Under the pieces are notes generated by a model. It ran no database searches. It saw only the letters and a program-made list of their open reading frames with translations, and was not told the origin of the DNA. 64,000 bases of DNA from Mycolicibacterium aurum (GTDB lineage: Bacteria > Actinomycetota > Actinomycetes > Mycobacteriales > Mycobacteriaceae). Both the position numbers and the translations under genes were made by a program. The stretch is from contig LT549889.1 of assembly GCA_900078775.1 (NCBI GenBank), forward strand, positions 3,286,001-3,350,000, written 5' to 3'. This document shows, piece after piece, positions 39,812-49,007 of the stretch (positions are counted from its first letter, which is position 1; the number at the start of each line of letters is the position of its first letter).

Positions 39812-41551
39812 TCAGACGGTGATCTGCCAATCAGCCGCCGCGTGCTGCTGGGTCCAGAACTCCCGGAACCGGTGCGCCGCGCCGTCGGAGGCGAGCAGCT
39901 CGGCGATGGTGCCGTCCTCGACGATGCGGCCGCCGTCGACGAACAGCACCCGGTCGGCGTGCCGGATGCTGGCCAGCCGGTGCGCGACGATGACCCGGGT
40001 GCGCGGTCGCAGATCGGAGGTCAGCGCGTCGACCACGGCGGCCTCGTTCTCGGTGTCCAGCGCGCTGGTGGCCTCGTCGACCAGCAGCACCGGCGCCGGT
40101 TTCACCAGGGCCCGGGCGATGCTGACGCGCTGGCGCTCACCGCCGGACAGCGCCGAACCGGCCTCCCCGACCGAGGTCTGTTCCCCGTCGGGCAGCCGGG
40201 CGGCCAGCTCGTCCACCCGGGCCAGCCGGGTGGCGCCGGCCAGGGTGTCCGCGTCGGCGCCCGGATCGCCGACCAGGATGTTCTCGCGCAGCGAACCGTG
40301 GAACAGATAGGGGTGCTGGAACACCACGCTGACCGCGGCGCGGCGGGCCTCCGGGTCCAGAGTGGCCAGATCGACGTCGCCGAACAGCACCCGGCCCGCA
40401 TCGGGTTCGTGCAGTCCGGCGATCAGCCCCAGGATGGTGCTCTTACCGGATCCGGACGGCCCGACGATGGCGGTGGTGCTGCCCGGCTCCAGGGTGAAGC
40501 TGACCCCGTCGAGCACAGTCGCGTCACCGTAGCCGAAGGTGACGTCCTCGAACGTGATCCGCGGTGCGGCAGGAGGATCCGGCAGCGTCGCCGCCCCGGC
40601 CGAGCGGGCCGGCGCGGCGAGTACCTGCTGGATACGGGCCAGCGTCGCGCGGGTGGACTCCAGCGCCCCGGACAGATCGCTGAGCACCGAGAAGGGCTCC
40701 AGGTAGCGGGCGATCACGACGATCAGCGCAATCGCTTCCGGCACAGCGAGTTCCCCGCGCACGGTGAGCAGCGTGGTGGCGCCCGCCGAGACGATCAGGG
40801 CGAGCTGGCTGGCCAGGCTGAACAACAGCTGCCCGGGGATCTGCATGGTCAGCAGCCGCAGACTGGCGCCGTGCTGGGCCGCCAGCGCGGCGCCCACCAG
40901 GCTGCGGGCCGGTTCCACCCGGCGTGCCGCGCGCAGCGCCTGCTGGGTACGGGCGAATTCGATGATGCGTTCGGTGAAGGCGCTGTTGGCCTCACCGGCT
41001 CGCTGGTCGGCGGTGCGGCTCAGCCGCCCGGACAGCCATAGCGCGCCCAGCAGCACCGCGACCCCGGCGAACGCCGCCAGCCCGAGCGGGACCGACACCA
41101 CCAGCAGCGCCGCGGCAATCGCGGCGGGCAGCAGCACCGCACCGATCAGCGGGGTCAGCAGATTGACCACCAGGCCGACGATCTCGGGGCCGGTCGCGGC
41201 GATGGCCTGCCGGGTGGTGGCGGTGTTCTCGTGGGTGAGCCAGTCCAGCTTGATGTTCGGCAGCCGGTCGGCCATGTCGTGCTGGGTGCTGTCGAGCACC
41301 GCGAAGCCGATGTCGAAGCCCAGTCGCGCGGTGCTGGTGTCGACGATCCAGCCCAGCACGGTCAGCGTGGTCAGCCAGCCGAGCCAGGGCCAGGCGTCGG
41401 CCGGGGTGTCGCTGAACAGCGCGGCGACCAGCGGTACCAGCAGCACGACGCCGACCGCGCGCAGCAGCACCGAACCGATGGTGAGCACGGTGTAGACCCA
41501 CACCCGGGGGCGCCGGTCGTCGGGGATGAGGGCCAGCAGTGTGCGGATCAT
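39812..41551 (-). CDS. irtB: Carboxymycobactin importer subunit IrtB
   Basis: A 579-residue ABC half-transporter, exactly the length of M. tuberculosis IrtB (Rv1349). The membrane domain includes [20 protein letters not shown] and [22 protein letters not shown]. The ATPase domain has Walker A GPSGSGKS near residue 363, signature LSGGERQRV near 466, and Walker [13 protein letters not shown]. With IrtA it imports Fe-carboxymycobactin across the inner membrane despite an exporter fold. Its ATG overlaps the irtA TGA (ATGA). Confidence 0.95.
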   Translation of the reverse strand: MIRTLLALIPDDRRPRVWVYTVLTIGSVLLRAVGVVLLVPLVAALFSDTPADAWPWLGWLTTLTVLGWIVDTSTARLGFDIGFAVLDSTQHDMADRLPNIKLDWLTHENTATTRQAIAATGPEIVGLVVNLLTPLIGAVLLPAAIAAALLVVSVPLGLAAFAGVAVLLGALWLSGRLSRTADQRAGEANSAFTERIIEFARTQQALRAARRVEPARSLVGAALAAQHGASLRLLTMQIPGQLLFSLASQLALIVSAGATTLLTVRGELAVPEAIALIVVIARYLEPFSVLSDLSGALESTRATLARIQQVLAAPARSAGAATLPDPPAAPRITFEDVTFGYGDATVLDGVSFTLEPGSTTAIVGPSGSGKSTILGLIAGLHEPDAGRVLFGDVDLATLDPEARRAAVSVVFQHPYLFHGSLRENILVGDPGADADTLAGATRLARVDELAARLPDGEQTSVGEAGSALSGGERQRVSIARALVKPAPVLLVDEATSALDTENEAAVVDALTSDLRPRTRVIVAHRLASIRHADRVLFVDGGRIVEDGTIAELLASDGAAHRFREFWTQQHAAADWQITV

Positions 41552-44145
41552 CGGAGCGCCTCCTGTCCGGCTTGGGCCGCACCGGACTGCCACAGCGCGC
41601 GGTAGCGTCCGCCGGCGGCCAGCAGTTCGTCGTGGGTGCCGATCTCGGCGATCTCGCCGTCGTCGAGCACCACGATCTGGTCGGCGTGGGTGATGGTGTG
41701 CAGCCGGTGCGCGATGACGAGCACGGTGCGGTCCCGGGTGAGTCGGTTCAGCGCCTGCTGGACAAGGTATTCGGACTCCGGGTCGGCGAACGCGGTGGCC
41801 TCGTCGAGGATCAGCACGCCAGTGTCGGCGAGGATGGCCCGCGCGATGGTGAGCCGTTGCCGCTCACCGCCGGACAGTCCGGAGCCGGCACCGAGCACGG
41901 TGTCGTAGCCATCGGGCAGGCGTTGGATGCGCTCGTGGATCTGGGCGTCGGTGGCCGCGGCGGTGACGGCCGCGGCGTCGGCGTCCGGGCGGGCCAGCAC
42001 GATGTTCTCCGCGGCGGTGCCGTGCACCAGTTGAGTCTCCTGCAGCACGAAGCCGATCCGGCGGTACAACTCGTCGGCGGTCAGCGCGCGGATGTCGGCC
42101 CCGCCGACGGTGATCGCGCCCTGCTGCACATCGTGGAAGCGGGCCAGCAGCGCGGCCAGCGTGGACTTGCCCGACCCCGACGGGCCGACCAGCGCGGTGA
42201 CCGTGCCCGGGCGCAGGGTGAGGTCGATGTTCTTGATGACCGGGACCTCGGGGCGGTAACCGAAGGTGACGCCGGAGAACACCACGGTGCCGTCCTCGGT
42301 GGCCGGCCGGTCCTGTTCGCGGACGGTGAGTTCGGGTTCGTCGAGCGCGCTCTGGACGCGGCGGGCGGCCAACATGCCGCCCTGAATCCCGGCCAGGCCG
42401 TAGCCGATGCCCAGCAGCCGGGCGCCGAATGTGGTGCCCAGCAACAGGAACGGCAGCAGGTCCACCGGGTCCATCCGACCGCCGATCACCAGCGGGGTGC
42501 CGACGATCAGGATCAGCCACAGGAAAGTGGTCGGCCGGGTGACCAGATCCATCAGAGTCTTCTTGCCGACGAACGGGCGCTGCCAGTCGACCAGGAACCC
42601 GATGTACTCGTCGAGCCGGTTGCGGAAGCTGGAGGAGGCGGCCCCGCCGAAGATCCGCACCACGGGCTGGCCTTCGAGGTAGGCGCCGGCCTCGCCGTTC
42701 ATCCGCTCCGCCCAGCGCGGGGCGGCGACGATCTTGGAGCTGGACTGGATGGACATCACCGACATCAGCACCAGGTAGGCCAGCACCGGCCCGAACAGGG
42801 CCAGCGCGATGCGCCAGTCGACGATGAACAGGTACACCAGCACCGCGACCGGGGCGATCACCGCGGCCACCGCGTCCGGGATGGCGTGGGTGATCAGGTA
42901 GTGCAGGGACAGGGTGTCGTCGGCGACGAGCTGTTTGATCGACCCCGATCCGCGAGCGGTGAACCAGCCCAACGGAAGTCGGGACATCTTGGTCAGCAGT
43001 CGGCCGCGCAGTTCGCGGGCGAAGTGCGCGTCGATGCGGTGCAGCCAGAACGCCAGCGCGGCGGTCAGGAAGGTGCCGGTGCCCAGCAGCGCGACGGCGG
43101 CGATGCCGAGGTCCCACAGCCGGTCGGCGGCCGCCCCGATGAGCAGCAGCCGGGCCAGTTCGACCAGCAGCACGAACGGGGCGAGCTCGATCAGGGTGAT
43201 CAGTGCCTGCAGCACACCGGAGATGATGAGCTTGCGCTTCAGCGGGGCCAGCAGCCGGCCGGCGGCCTGGGCGCGCCAGGTGCCCGACGGGGCGGCGGCG
43301 GCATTGGCCGGGGCCGTCTCGGTTTTGGGCGTGGGCGTTATCTTGGCCCTCGGCTTCGGCGCCTGCGTCTTTTTCTCGCTGGTCTTCTCGTCGCCGCGCT
43401 TGCTGCCCATGGCGCGGCCCTCGGTCCAGTAGGCCTGGGCGTGCATCTCCTGTTTGGGGAAACCGAATTCGTCGCGCAGCCGGGTGCGCACATTCTTCAG
43501 CGCACCGGCCTCCGGGCCGGCCCAGGCGTGCCAGTTGGACCAGTCCCGGGTTTCGATGGCGGCGGCCAGCGACTCGTCGTCCTCGCGGGGCACCCGGTGC
43601 ACGCGCAGCCGGGGATGCTCGGCGAGTGGGAGCAGGACGTCGTCCTCGGAGTGCTGTTCGAGATAGACCTCGACGGGGATGTCGTGCGGTACGGCCTCGA
43701 TGATGCTGTTGATGGCGGGCTGCGAGGCGCCGTCGCCGATCAGCAGGTAGCCGGCGGGCCGGTCCTCGGGGGCCTCGGGGACCGAGAAGCCCCGCGATCC
43801 CATCACCATGACGGCGATGCTGGCACCGGGCTGCACGGTGGCCGCCCAGGTGGACGCCGGGCCGGCCGGTTCGTGCAGCAGAAAGTCGACGGCGAAGTGT
43901 CCGGTCTGCGGGTCGGTCTCGGTCAGCGTGTAGGCGCGCTGGAATTCGGTGTCGCTGCCGTCGGGGTCGGGGAACCAGAACCGCAGCCAGGAGGTCGGGT
44001 CGGTGTTGGAGTCCTCGAACACCGTCGGTGAGACCATCCGGATGCGCAGCAGGTGCGGGGCCAGCCGTTCGGTGCCCAGCACGGTCACCTCGTGGTCGCG
44101 CGCCCCGAAACCGCGCATCATCACGCCCTGGAGTCCGCGTGCCAT
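41548..44145 (-). CDS. irtA: Siderophore importer/reductase IrtA
   Basis: An 865-residue fusion. An N-terminal siderophore-interaction (SIP) FAD domain (about 1-250) has the FAD-binding RAYTLTE and the NAD-like [13 protein letters not shown] Lys/Pro/Thr-rich linker ([21 protein letters not shown]) leads to the six-helix membrane domain and an ATPase with Walker A GPSGSGKS near 655 and signature LSGGERQR near 755. The SIP domain reduces the ferric siderophore after import. AAGGGGG precedes the ATG at 44145, and an IdeR-box-like sequence lies 45-63 bp upstream. M. tuberculosis Rv1348 is 859 aa. In M. tuberculosis the irt genes are not at this position. Confidence 0.96.
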   Translation of the reverse strand: MARGLQGVMMRGFGARDHEVTVLGTERLAPHLLRIRMVSPTVFEDSNTDPTSWLRFWFPDPDGSDTEFQRAYTLTETDPQTGHFAVDFLLHEPAGPASTWAATVQPGASIAVMVMGSRGFSVPEAPEDRPAGYLLIGDGASQPAINSIIEAVPHDIPVEVYLEQHSEDDVLLPLAEHPRLRVHRVPREDDESLAAAIETRDWSNWHAWAGPEAGALKNVRTRLRDEFGFPKQEMHAQAYWTEGRAMGSKRGDEKTSEKKTQAPKPRAKITPTPKTETAPANAAAAPSGTWRAQAAGRLLAPLKRKLIISGVLQALITLIELAPFVLLVELARLLLIGAAADRLWDLGIAAVALLGTGTFLTAALAFWLHRIDAHFARELRGRLLTKMSRLPLGWFTARGSGSIKQLVADDTLSLHYLITHAIPDAVAAVIAPVAVLVYLFIVDWRIALALFGPVLAYLVLMSVMSIQSSSKIVAAPRWAERMNGEAGAYLEGQPVVRIFGGAASSSFRNRLDEYIGFLVDWQRPFVGKKTLMDLVTRPTTFLWLILIVGTPLVIGGRMDPVDLLPFLLLGTTFGARLLGIGYGLAGIQGGMLAARRVQSALDEPELTVREQDRPATEDGTVVFSGVTFGYRPEVPVIKNIDLTLRPGTVTALVGPSGSGKSTLAALLARFHDVQQGAITVGGADIRALTADELYRRIGFVLQETQLVHGTAAENIVLARPDADAAAVTAAATDAQIHERIQRLPDGYDTVLGAGSGLSGGERQRLTIARAILADTGVLILDEATAFADPESEYLVQQALNRLTRDRTVLVIAHRLHTITHADQIVVLDDGEIAEIGTHDELLAAGGRYRALWQSGAAQAGQEALR

Positions 44146-44189
44146 CGGCGTTCCCCCTTTTCTGTCCAGCAGATGCTTCGACGTCGGAG

Positions 44190-44208
44190 CAAGGTTAGCC
44201 TTACTTGC
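44190..44208 (-). promoter_or_regulatory. IdeR-box-like iron operator
   Basis: The 19-bp site matches the published IdeR consensus TTAGGTTAGGCTAACCTAA at 12 of 19 positions, including the AGGTTAG core (44192-44198). It lies 45 bp upstream of irtA and 120 bp upstream of the divergent secreted-protein gene. Iron repression of irtAB by IdeR is well established in mycobacteria. Confidence 0.65.
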
Positions 44209-44328
44209 CTTGCGCGTGGACGGTCAGGTGATCGACGGACAGACAGGAGCCGTTCGCACAGCTAAGCTTCGGTGTGCCGTAGATCACTCGGGCAGGCGGG
44301 GTCCGCCCCCGCAAGGGGGATGGACGTG

Positions 44329-45501
44329 ATGGCTGCGAAGAGACGCGACGGGCGGTATGTCAGATCCCTGGCGGTCCGGATCTGGATCTGTGCGGCCCTG
44401 GTCGGTGGCTCGGTCCTGGCCGGGGCGGGGGTGGCCTCTGCCGAGGGGCCCGCGGACGGCGGGCCGACGAGTACGTCCTCTCAATCGGCCACGTCCCAGG
44501 AATCGGCCCCCGCACCCGGGTCCGCCGCCGCGCGGGACGCGGACGGCACACCGAATTCGCTGCGCAAACCCAAGACCCGTCCGTCCGGGCCGTTGTCGGT
44601 GCGCGAATCCCGTTCCCGCGCCGAGCGGCCCGCCGCGGCGACCGAGTTGCGCCGACCCGGCCTGCGTGCCGCCTCGGCATCCGCTGCCGCCCCGGAACTG
44701 GCCCAGCCGGCCGCCGAACCCGAGGTCACGCCGCCGGCGCCCACCGATGCGGTCTCGACGCCGTTCGGTGAGATCGGGAAGTGGATGCTGAAGGCGGGCG
44801 GGCAGATCGCCGACTGGGGAGGCAAGCGGGTGGGCGGCAAGAAGCTGCTGGAGTCGGTGAACGTCATCATCGTCGACCCGCATGCGACGACGACCGCACA
44901 GGCGGCCCGCAACCTCAACACCGCGATGCTGCGGTCCAAGTTCCCGGCGCAGTACCTGCACAGCTTCGGTTTCCGGGGCCGCATCGACGGCGCCGGCTAC
45001 CGGCAGAAACCGACCGGGCCGCTGCTGGCCTACTCCAACAACTTCTTCCTGTTCCCCAACGATCACGGCCGGTTCTTCGGGCCGGCTCCGATGCAGAGCG
45101 AGGCCGGCTACGTGTGGTCCGGTTCGTTCAGCACCGAGAAGGTGGGCTTCACCGGCCTGCTGCCCGGGCACGTCTACGTGTCCTCCAACCAGGCCCGGGA
45201 TGCGTTGGTGCAGCAGCTGATCGCTAGCGGTCAGGCCACCTACGGGGGGCTGGTGCCGCTGGAGAACGCGTACAACACGGCGTCCACCACGACCGGTGAC
45301 CACGACGGGTTCGCGGTGGTGCTGGTGCTGACCGGCAACGCCCCGCTGGTGCGCCGCGAGGCGGTACTCGGGGAGCTGCCGCGCTCGGCCGGCGAGACCG
45401 GGGATCAACGCTGCCTGGCCGGCGCCGGGGCCGCGCTGCAGCGGCCGCACGGACCGGGGCCGTTGGCGGTGTGCGGTTATACCCGCCCGATCTCGATGTA
45501 G
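44329..45501 (+). CDS. Secreted Ala/Pro-rich protein, unknown function
   Basis: About 390 residues. A basic N-terminus (AAKRRDGRYVRSLAVR) and hydrophobic core end at a likely signal peptidase I site (GVASA-EG). A disordered Ser/Pro/Ala-rich stretch (about 40-150) follows, then a folded domain beginning FGEIGKWMLKAGGQIADWGG with VNVIIVDPHATTTAQAARNL and FRGRIDGAGYRQKP. The domain ends with two Cys (DQRCLAG, AVCGYTR) that could form a disulfide. No family recognised. AAGGGGG nine bases before the ATG at 44329 supports this start over the ATG at 44320. It is divergent from irtA and may share its iron control. Confidence 0.8.
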   Translation: MAAKRRDGRYVRSLAVRIWICAALVGGSVLAGAGVASAEGPADGGPTSTSSQSATSQESAPAPGSAAARDADGTPNSLRKPKTRPSGPLSVRESRSRAERPAAATELRRPGLRAASASAAAPELAQPAAEPEVTPPAPTDAVSTPFGEIGKWMLKAGGQIADWGGKRVGGKKLLESVNVIIVDPHATTTAQAARNLNTAMLRSKFPAQYLHSFGFRGRIDGAGYRQKPTGPLLAYSNNFFLFPNDHGRFFGPAPMQSEAGYVWSGSFSTEKVGFTGLLPGHVYVSSNQARDALVQQLIASGQATYGGLVPLENAYNTASTTTGDHDGFAVVLVLTGNAPLVRREAVLGELPRSAGETGDQRCLAGAGAALQRPHGPGPLAVCGYTRPISM

Positions 45502-45756
45502 CTTCGGATTCCAGCTCAGTCGGCGAGCATTTGCAGTGGCGACCGGATTGCCGACGTCCCGGTTCATGTGGCGGTGGATTTCCCGTCCCCGTTGGCCGCG
45601 TCGACAGTGCGGATGGAGCCCGGCAATTGTCCGATCGTCGCGGAAGGTGACCCAATTCCGACGAAACGCCGCCGCACACCCAGAGTCCCGCTGACAGCGC
45701 TAGGGCGAGATCTACATCAGGGCTGCCGATTCTCGTGACGAAGGCCGGTTGAACCG

Positions 45757-45793
45757 CCCTGCGCTCGAACTCGGGCCGAGTTCGAGCGCAGGG
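45757..45793. terminator. Near-perfect palindrome, 18-bp arms around one base
   Basis: Arms 45757-45774 and 45776-45793 are exact reverse complements. As RNA it would form a very stable hairpin after opening a few central pairs for the loop, consistent with a terminator or a processed small-RNA end. It lies 256 bp past the stop of the secreted-protein gene, far for a simple terminator, so another role is possible. Confidence 0.45.
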
Positions 45794-46003
45794 TCGTGGA
45801 TACGACCAGGGGACAGGAACTGACGACCCTGTGATCGGTCTCGGCCTAGGGTTTACAGCGGGGTATCACCGGGCGCCCTTGGGCGGACAGGCTCGTGATC
45901 GCAGTTGACTCACTCGAGAAGCGGGAACAGCCACTGCCGCTTTCTCGGTGGTCGCATCGTGCCGGATCACCGTACCGGCGGGCTAGCCTTCACACGACCG
46001 ATC

Positions 46004-46032
46004 TTGACACCTGGTCCCCCTTGCCCTAAGCA
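46004..46032 (+). promoter_or_regulatory. Putative sigma-A-type promoter for cyp130
   Basis: TTGACA at 46004-46009 and TAAGCA at 46027-46032 are separated by 17 bp, close to the vegetative consensus. The -10 ends six bases before the ATG at 46039, implying a leaderless cyp130-tetR transcript. Confidence 0.55.
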
Positions 46033-46038
46033 TGAGAC

Positions 46039-47277
46039 ATGATGACGCAACTGTCTCATGGCATACAGCCGGTGTTTCAGCTCGGCTCCGCGGCCACCTG
46101 GCCCGACCCGTTCCCGATGTACCGCGCGCTGCGCGACCAGGACCCGGTGCACCACGTCGTCACCGGCGACCCCGCCCACGACTACTACGTGATGAGTCGG
46201 CACGCCGACATCTGGGCGGCCGCACGCGACCATCAGACCTTCTCCTCGGCGCAGGGGCTGACCGTCAACTACGGCGAGCTGGACATGATCGGGCTGGCCG
46301 ACAACCCGCCGATGGTCATGCAGGATCCCCCGGTGCACACCGAGTTCCGCAAGCTGGTGTCGCGCGGGTTCACCCCGCGACAGGTGGAGTCCGTCGAGCC
46401 GAAGGTCCGCGAGTTCGTGGTGCAGCGCATCGAGCGGATCCGCGCCAACGGCGGCGGGGACATCGTCACCGAGCTGTTCAAGCCGCTGCCGTCGATGGTG
46501 GTGGCGCATTATCTCGGTGTGCCCGAGCAGGATCGGGATCAGTTCGACGGCTGGACCGATGCGATCGTGGCCGCGAACACCGCCGAGGGCGGAATCGGCG
46601 GGGCGCTGGAAACCCTCGGTGACGCACTGGGCGGGATGATGTCCTACTTCACCGCGCTCATCGAACGCCGCCGCGTCGAACCGGCCGACGACACCGTGTC
46701 CCATCTGGTGGCGGCCGGGGTGGGCGCCGACGGGGACATCGCCGGGGTGCTGTCCATCCTGGCGTTCACCTTCACCATGGTCACCGGCGGCAACGACACC
46801 AGCACCGGAATGCTGGGCGGCTCGGTGCAACTGCTGCACCGCAATCCCGATCAGCGCCGCGCGCTGGCCGCGGATCCGGGACTCATCCCGGATGCGGTCG
46901 ACGAGTTCCTGCGGCTCACCTCACCGGTACAGGGGCTGTGCCGCACCGCCACCCGCGATGTCACGGTGGCCGGCACCGTCATCCCGGAGGGCCGCCGGGT
47001 GCTGCTGCTCTACGGCTCGGGCAACCGCGACGAGCGCCAGTACGGGCCGGACGCCGCCGAACTCGACATCACCCGCCGGCCGCGCAACATCCTGACCTTC
47101 AGCCACGGCGCGCACCATTGCCTGGGCGCCGCGGCGGCCCGCATGCAGTCCCGGGTGGCCCTGGAGGAATTACTCACCCGGATACCGGATTTCGAGATCG
47201 ACGAGGACAACGTCACGTGGGCCGGGGGCAGCTATGTGCGCCGGCCGCTGTCGGTGCCGTTCACGGCCCTCCGATGA
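46039..47277 (+). CDS. cyp130: Cytochrome P450 CYP130
   Basis: A 412-residue soluble P450. The heme-ligand loop FSHGAHHCLGAAAARMQ has the proximal Cys near residue 361, the I-helix oxygen-activation segment reads TGGNDTST (Asn instead of the common Glu/Asp, as in CYP130), and the K-helix ExxR is in EFLRLTSP. Length matches Rv1256c (405 aa). In M. tuberculosis CYP130 N-demethylates drug-like substrates; physiological substrate unknown. ATG at 46042 is an alternative. It overlaps the tetR start (ATGA). Confidence 0.95.
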   Translation: MMTQLSHGIQPVFQLGSAATWPDPFPMYRALRDQDPVHHVVTGDPAHDYYVMSRHADIWAAARDHQTFSSAQGLTVNYGELDMIGLADNPPMVMQDPPVHTEFRKLVSRGFTPRQVESVEPKVREFVVQRIERIRANGGGDIVTELFKPLPSMVVAHYLGVPEQDRDQFDGWTDAIVAANTAEGGIGGALETLGDALGGMMSYFTALIERRRVEPADDTVSHLVAAGVGADGDIAGVLSILAFTFTMVTGGNDTSTGMLGGSVQLLHRNPDQRRALAADPGLIPDAVDEFLRLTSPVQGLCRTATRDVTVAGTVIPEGRRVLLLYGSGNRDERQYGPDAAELDITRRPRNILTFSHGAHHCLGAAAARMQSRVALEELLTRIPDFEIDEDNVTWAGGSYVRRPLSVPFTALR

Positions 47278-47846
47278 GCGACTGGCTGGCCGACCGCCGC
47301 ACCGAGGCCGCCGCCGAACGCATCCTGGACGCCGCGGCGGATCTGTTCACCCGCCACGACGCCGCCACCGTCGGGATGGGCGACATCGCCTCGGCCGCAG
47401 GGTGTTCCCGGGCGACGCTGTACCGGTACTTCGAGAACCGCGATGTGCTGTTCACCGCGTACGTGCACCGGGAGACGCACCGGCTCTTCGCCGAGATCGG
47501 CGCCGAACTCACCGGGCTCACCGACCCGTACCGCCGGGTGGTCGACGGCGCGCTGGCCGCCCTGCACAAGGTCCGCGGGAATCCGGCCCTGGCATCCTGG
47601 TTCGCCGGCACCGCCCGCCCGGTCGGCGCCGAGTGGGCCGAACGCTCCGACGTCATCGCCGCACTGGCCCAGGCATTCCTGGCCGCGATGGGCGAGCAGG
47701 ACGACCTCGAGCTACGCGCCCGCTGGCTGGTGCGGCAGTTGATCTCGTTGCTGCAGTTCCCCGGCCGCGATGACGACGAGGAACGACTGATGCTGGAACG
47801 GTTCGTGGCCCCGCACGTGGTCACGCCGGCGCAGACAACCCCGTAG
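47274..47846 (+). CDS. TetR-family regulator (Rv1255c-like)
   Basis: A 190-residue regulator. The N-terminal TetR HTH is AAERILDAAADLFTRHDAAT with GDIASAAGCSRATLYRYFENRD as recognition region. The C-terminal ligand domain is all-helical. It overlaps cyp130 by 4 bp, the same pair as Rv1256c-Rv1255c, so it probably controls the cyp130 operon. It is convergent with the acyltransferase gene, 6 bp apart. Confidence 0.94.
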   Translation: MSDWLADRRTEAAAERILDAAADLFTRHDAATVGMGDIASAAGCSRATLYRYFENRDVLFTAYVHRETHRLFAEIGAELTGLTDPYRRVVDGALAALHKVRGNPALASWFAGTARPVGAEWAERSDVIAALAQAFLAAMGEQDDLELRARWLVRQLISLLQFPGRDDDEERLMLERFVAPHVVTPAQTTP

Positions 47847-47852
47847 CCGGGG

Positions 47853-49007
47853 CTACCTGCCTCGCACCCGGGTGAACCGATGCAACACCCAGGCGAGTGG
47901 AATCGTCACCACCATCGTCCCGACGAACAGGCCCATCATCGACCCGGTGTAGACCGGCCTGCGCAGCACCTCCACCATCACCAACTCCATGACGACCAGG
48001 TGGATCAGGAAGATCTCGTAGGAGATCTCACCGAGGAAGACCATCGGCCGGCTGGCCAGCAGCCGCGAGTACCAGGACCGGTCCCCCGCCCTCGTCGCCC
48101 CGGGCAGCGCCAGCGGCGCCACCACCAACGTCGCGATCGCGGCGTAGAAGATGGTCTTGACGATGGCCTCGCTGAGCAGCGCCGGCGAGGTGGTCGGCTC
48201 GCCGGCGATCGGGGTGGACGCGATGAGGTAACTGACCAGCGCCAGCGGGATGCACACCAGCGCGTAGGCGCGGGCGCCGGTCGTCTCGATCACCGCCAGC
48301 AGCATCCCGCCGACGAACCAGGCCAGATAGGTCGGCAGCCACAGCCGGGCGCCGTCGGGCAGGAAATCGGTGGTGTGCACCAGCGTCAGCCAGGCCGGGC
48401 TCACCGCGAACAGCACGGCCAGGCCCAGATACAGCAGTCCCGGCCGCCAGCGGCGCCGGCACAGCAGCACCAGCAGCAGCCAGGCCAGCGCGGGCAGCGC
48501 CACATAGAACGCCGCCTCGACCGCCAGGCTCCACATCTGGGTGAGGCCCTGATGCAGGAAGGAGTAGACGTAGTTGTCGGCGTAGATCTGGGTCAGGGAC
48601 AGGTTGCGCAGCAACCCCTCCCAGGTGTGGCCGGGATTCGGTCCGGCCTCCCGGAAGTGGTAGATCGCGTAGGCGGCCAGCACGGTCACCGCGTAGGCGG
48701 GCATGATCCGGCGCACCCGGTGCCAGGCGTACCGGCGCACCGAGGGCGCCGGCCGTCCCGCCGCCGACGCCTTCACCCAGGGCCGGAACAACAGGAAACC
48801 GGACAGCACGAAGAAGATCGGCACCCCGATCTCCGCGCGGGACAGCGTCAGACCGTAGTAACCCTGCGGGTACTTACCGGTCGTGTAGGCGGCGTGGGTG
48901 AGCACCACCAGCAACGCCGCCACGGCGCGGACACCGGTCAGCGCGGCGTCCCGACCGGTTGCGGAGACGGACTCCAGGCCGCCCTGGACGTCGCGCTGCA
49001 GCGTCAC
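47853..49007 (-). CDS. Membrane acyltransferase family 3 (Rv1254-like)
   Basis: A 384-residue OafA/YrhL-type O-acyltransferase with about ten TM helices. It begins with LTGVRAVAALLVVLTHAAY, which carries the conserved R-x10-H pair, and continues with IGVPIFFVLSGFLLFRPW and WHRVRRIMPAYAV. QMWSLAVEAAFYVALP gives the family WSLxxE motif. It transfers acyl groups to surface glycolipids or polysaccharides. GTG start overlaps the deaD stop (GTGA), so the two are translationally coupled. Confidence 0.93.
   Translation of the reverse strand: MTLQRDVQGGLESVSATGRDAALTGVRAVAALLVVLTHAAYTTGKYPQGYYGLTLSRAEIGVPIFFVLSGFLLFRPWVKASAAGRPAPSVRRYAWHRVRRIMPAYAVTVLAAYAIYHFREAGPNPGHTWEGLLRNLSLTQIYADNYVYSFLHQGLTQMWSLAVEAAFYVALPALAWLLLVLLCRRRWRPGLLYLGLAVLFAVSPAWLTLVHTTDFLPDGARLWLPTYLAWFVGGMLLAVIETTGARAYALVCIPLALVSYLIASTPIAGEPTTSPALLSEAIVKTIFYAAIATLVVAPLALPGATRAGDRSWYSRLLASRPMVFLGEISYEIFLIHLVVMELVMVEVLRRPVYTGSMMGLFVGTMVVTIPLAWVLHRFTRVRGR

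Larger units (their letters stand above)
45502..46038. other. 537-bp intergenic region with stem-loops and the cyp130 promoter
   Basis: The longest non-coding gap in the window. No convincing protein gene: the minus-strand open frame reaching in from 45224-45679 overlaps the secreted-protein gene and is compositionally antisense. It holds a perfect 18-bp-arm palindrome at 45757-45793, an imperfect stem-loop at 45915-45947 (arms of 10-11 bp, 12-nt loop), and a -35/-10 promoter at 46004-46032. Confidence 0.7.

Noticed and set aside
45224..45679. Minus-strand frame reaching into the intergenic gap
   Set aside because: Arg/Pro/Ala-rich low-complexity translation, overlaps the secreted-protein gene and has no ribosome site.
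45757..45793. Possible SOS (LexA) box because TCGAAC and GTTCGA are present
   Set aside because: The half-sites are 9 bp apart, whereas the mycobacterial SOS box has a 4-bp spacer; the feature is better explained as a stem-loop.
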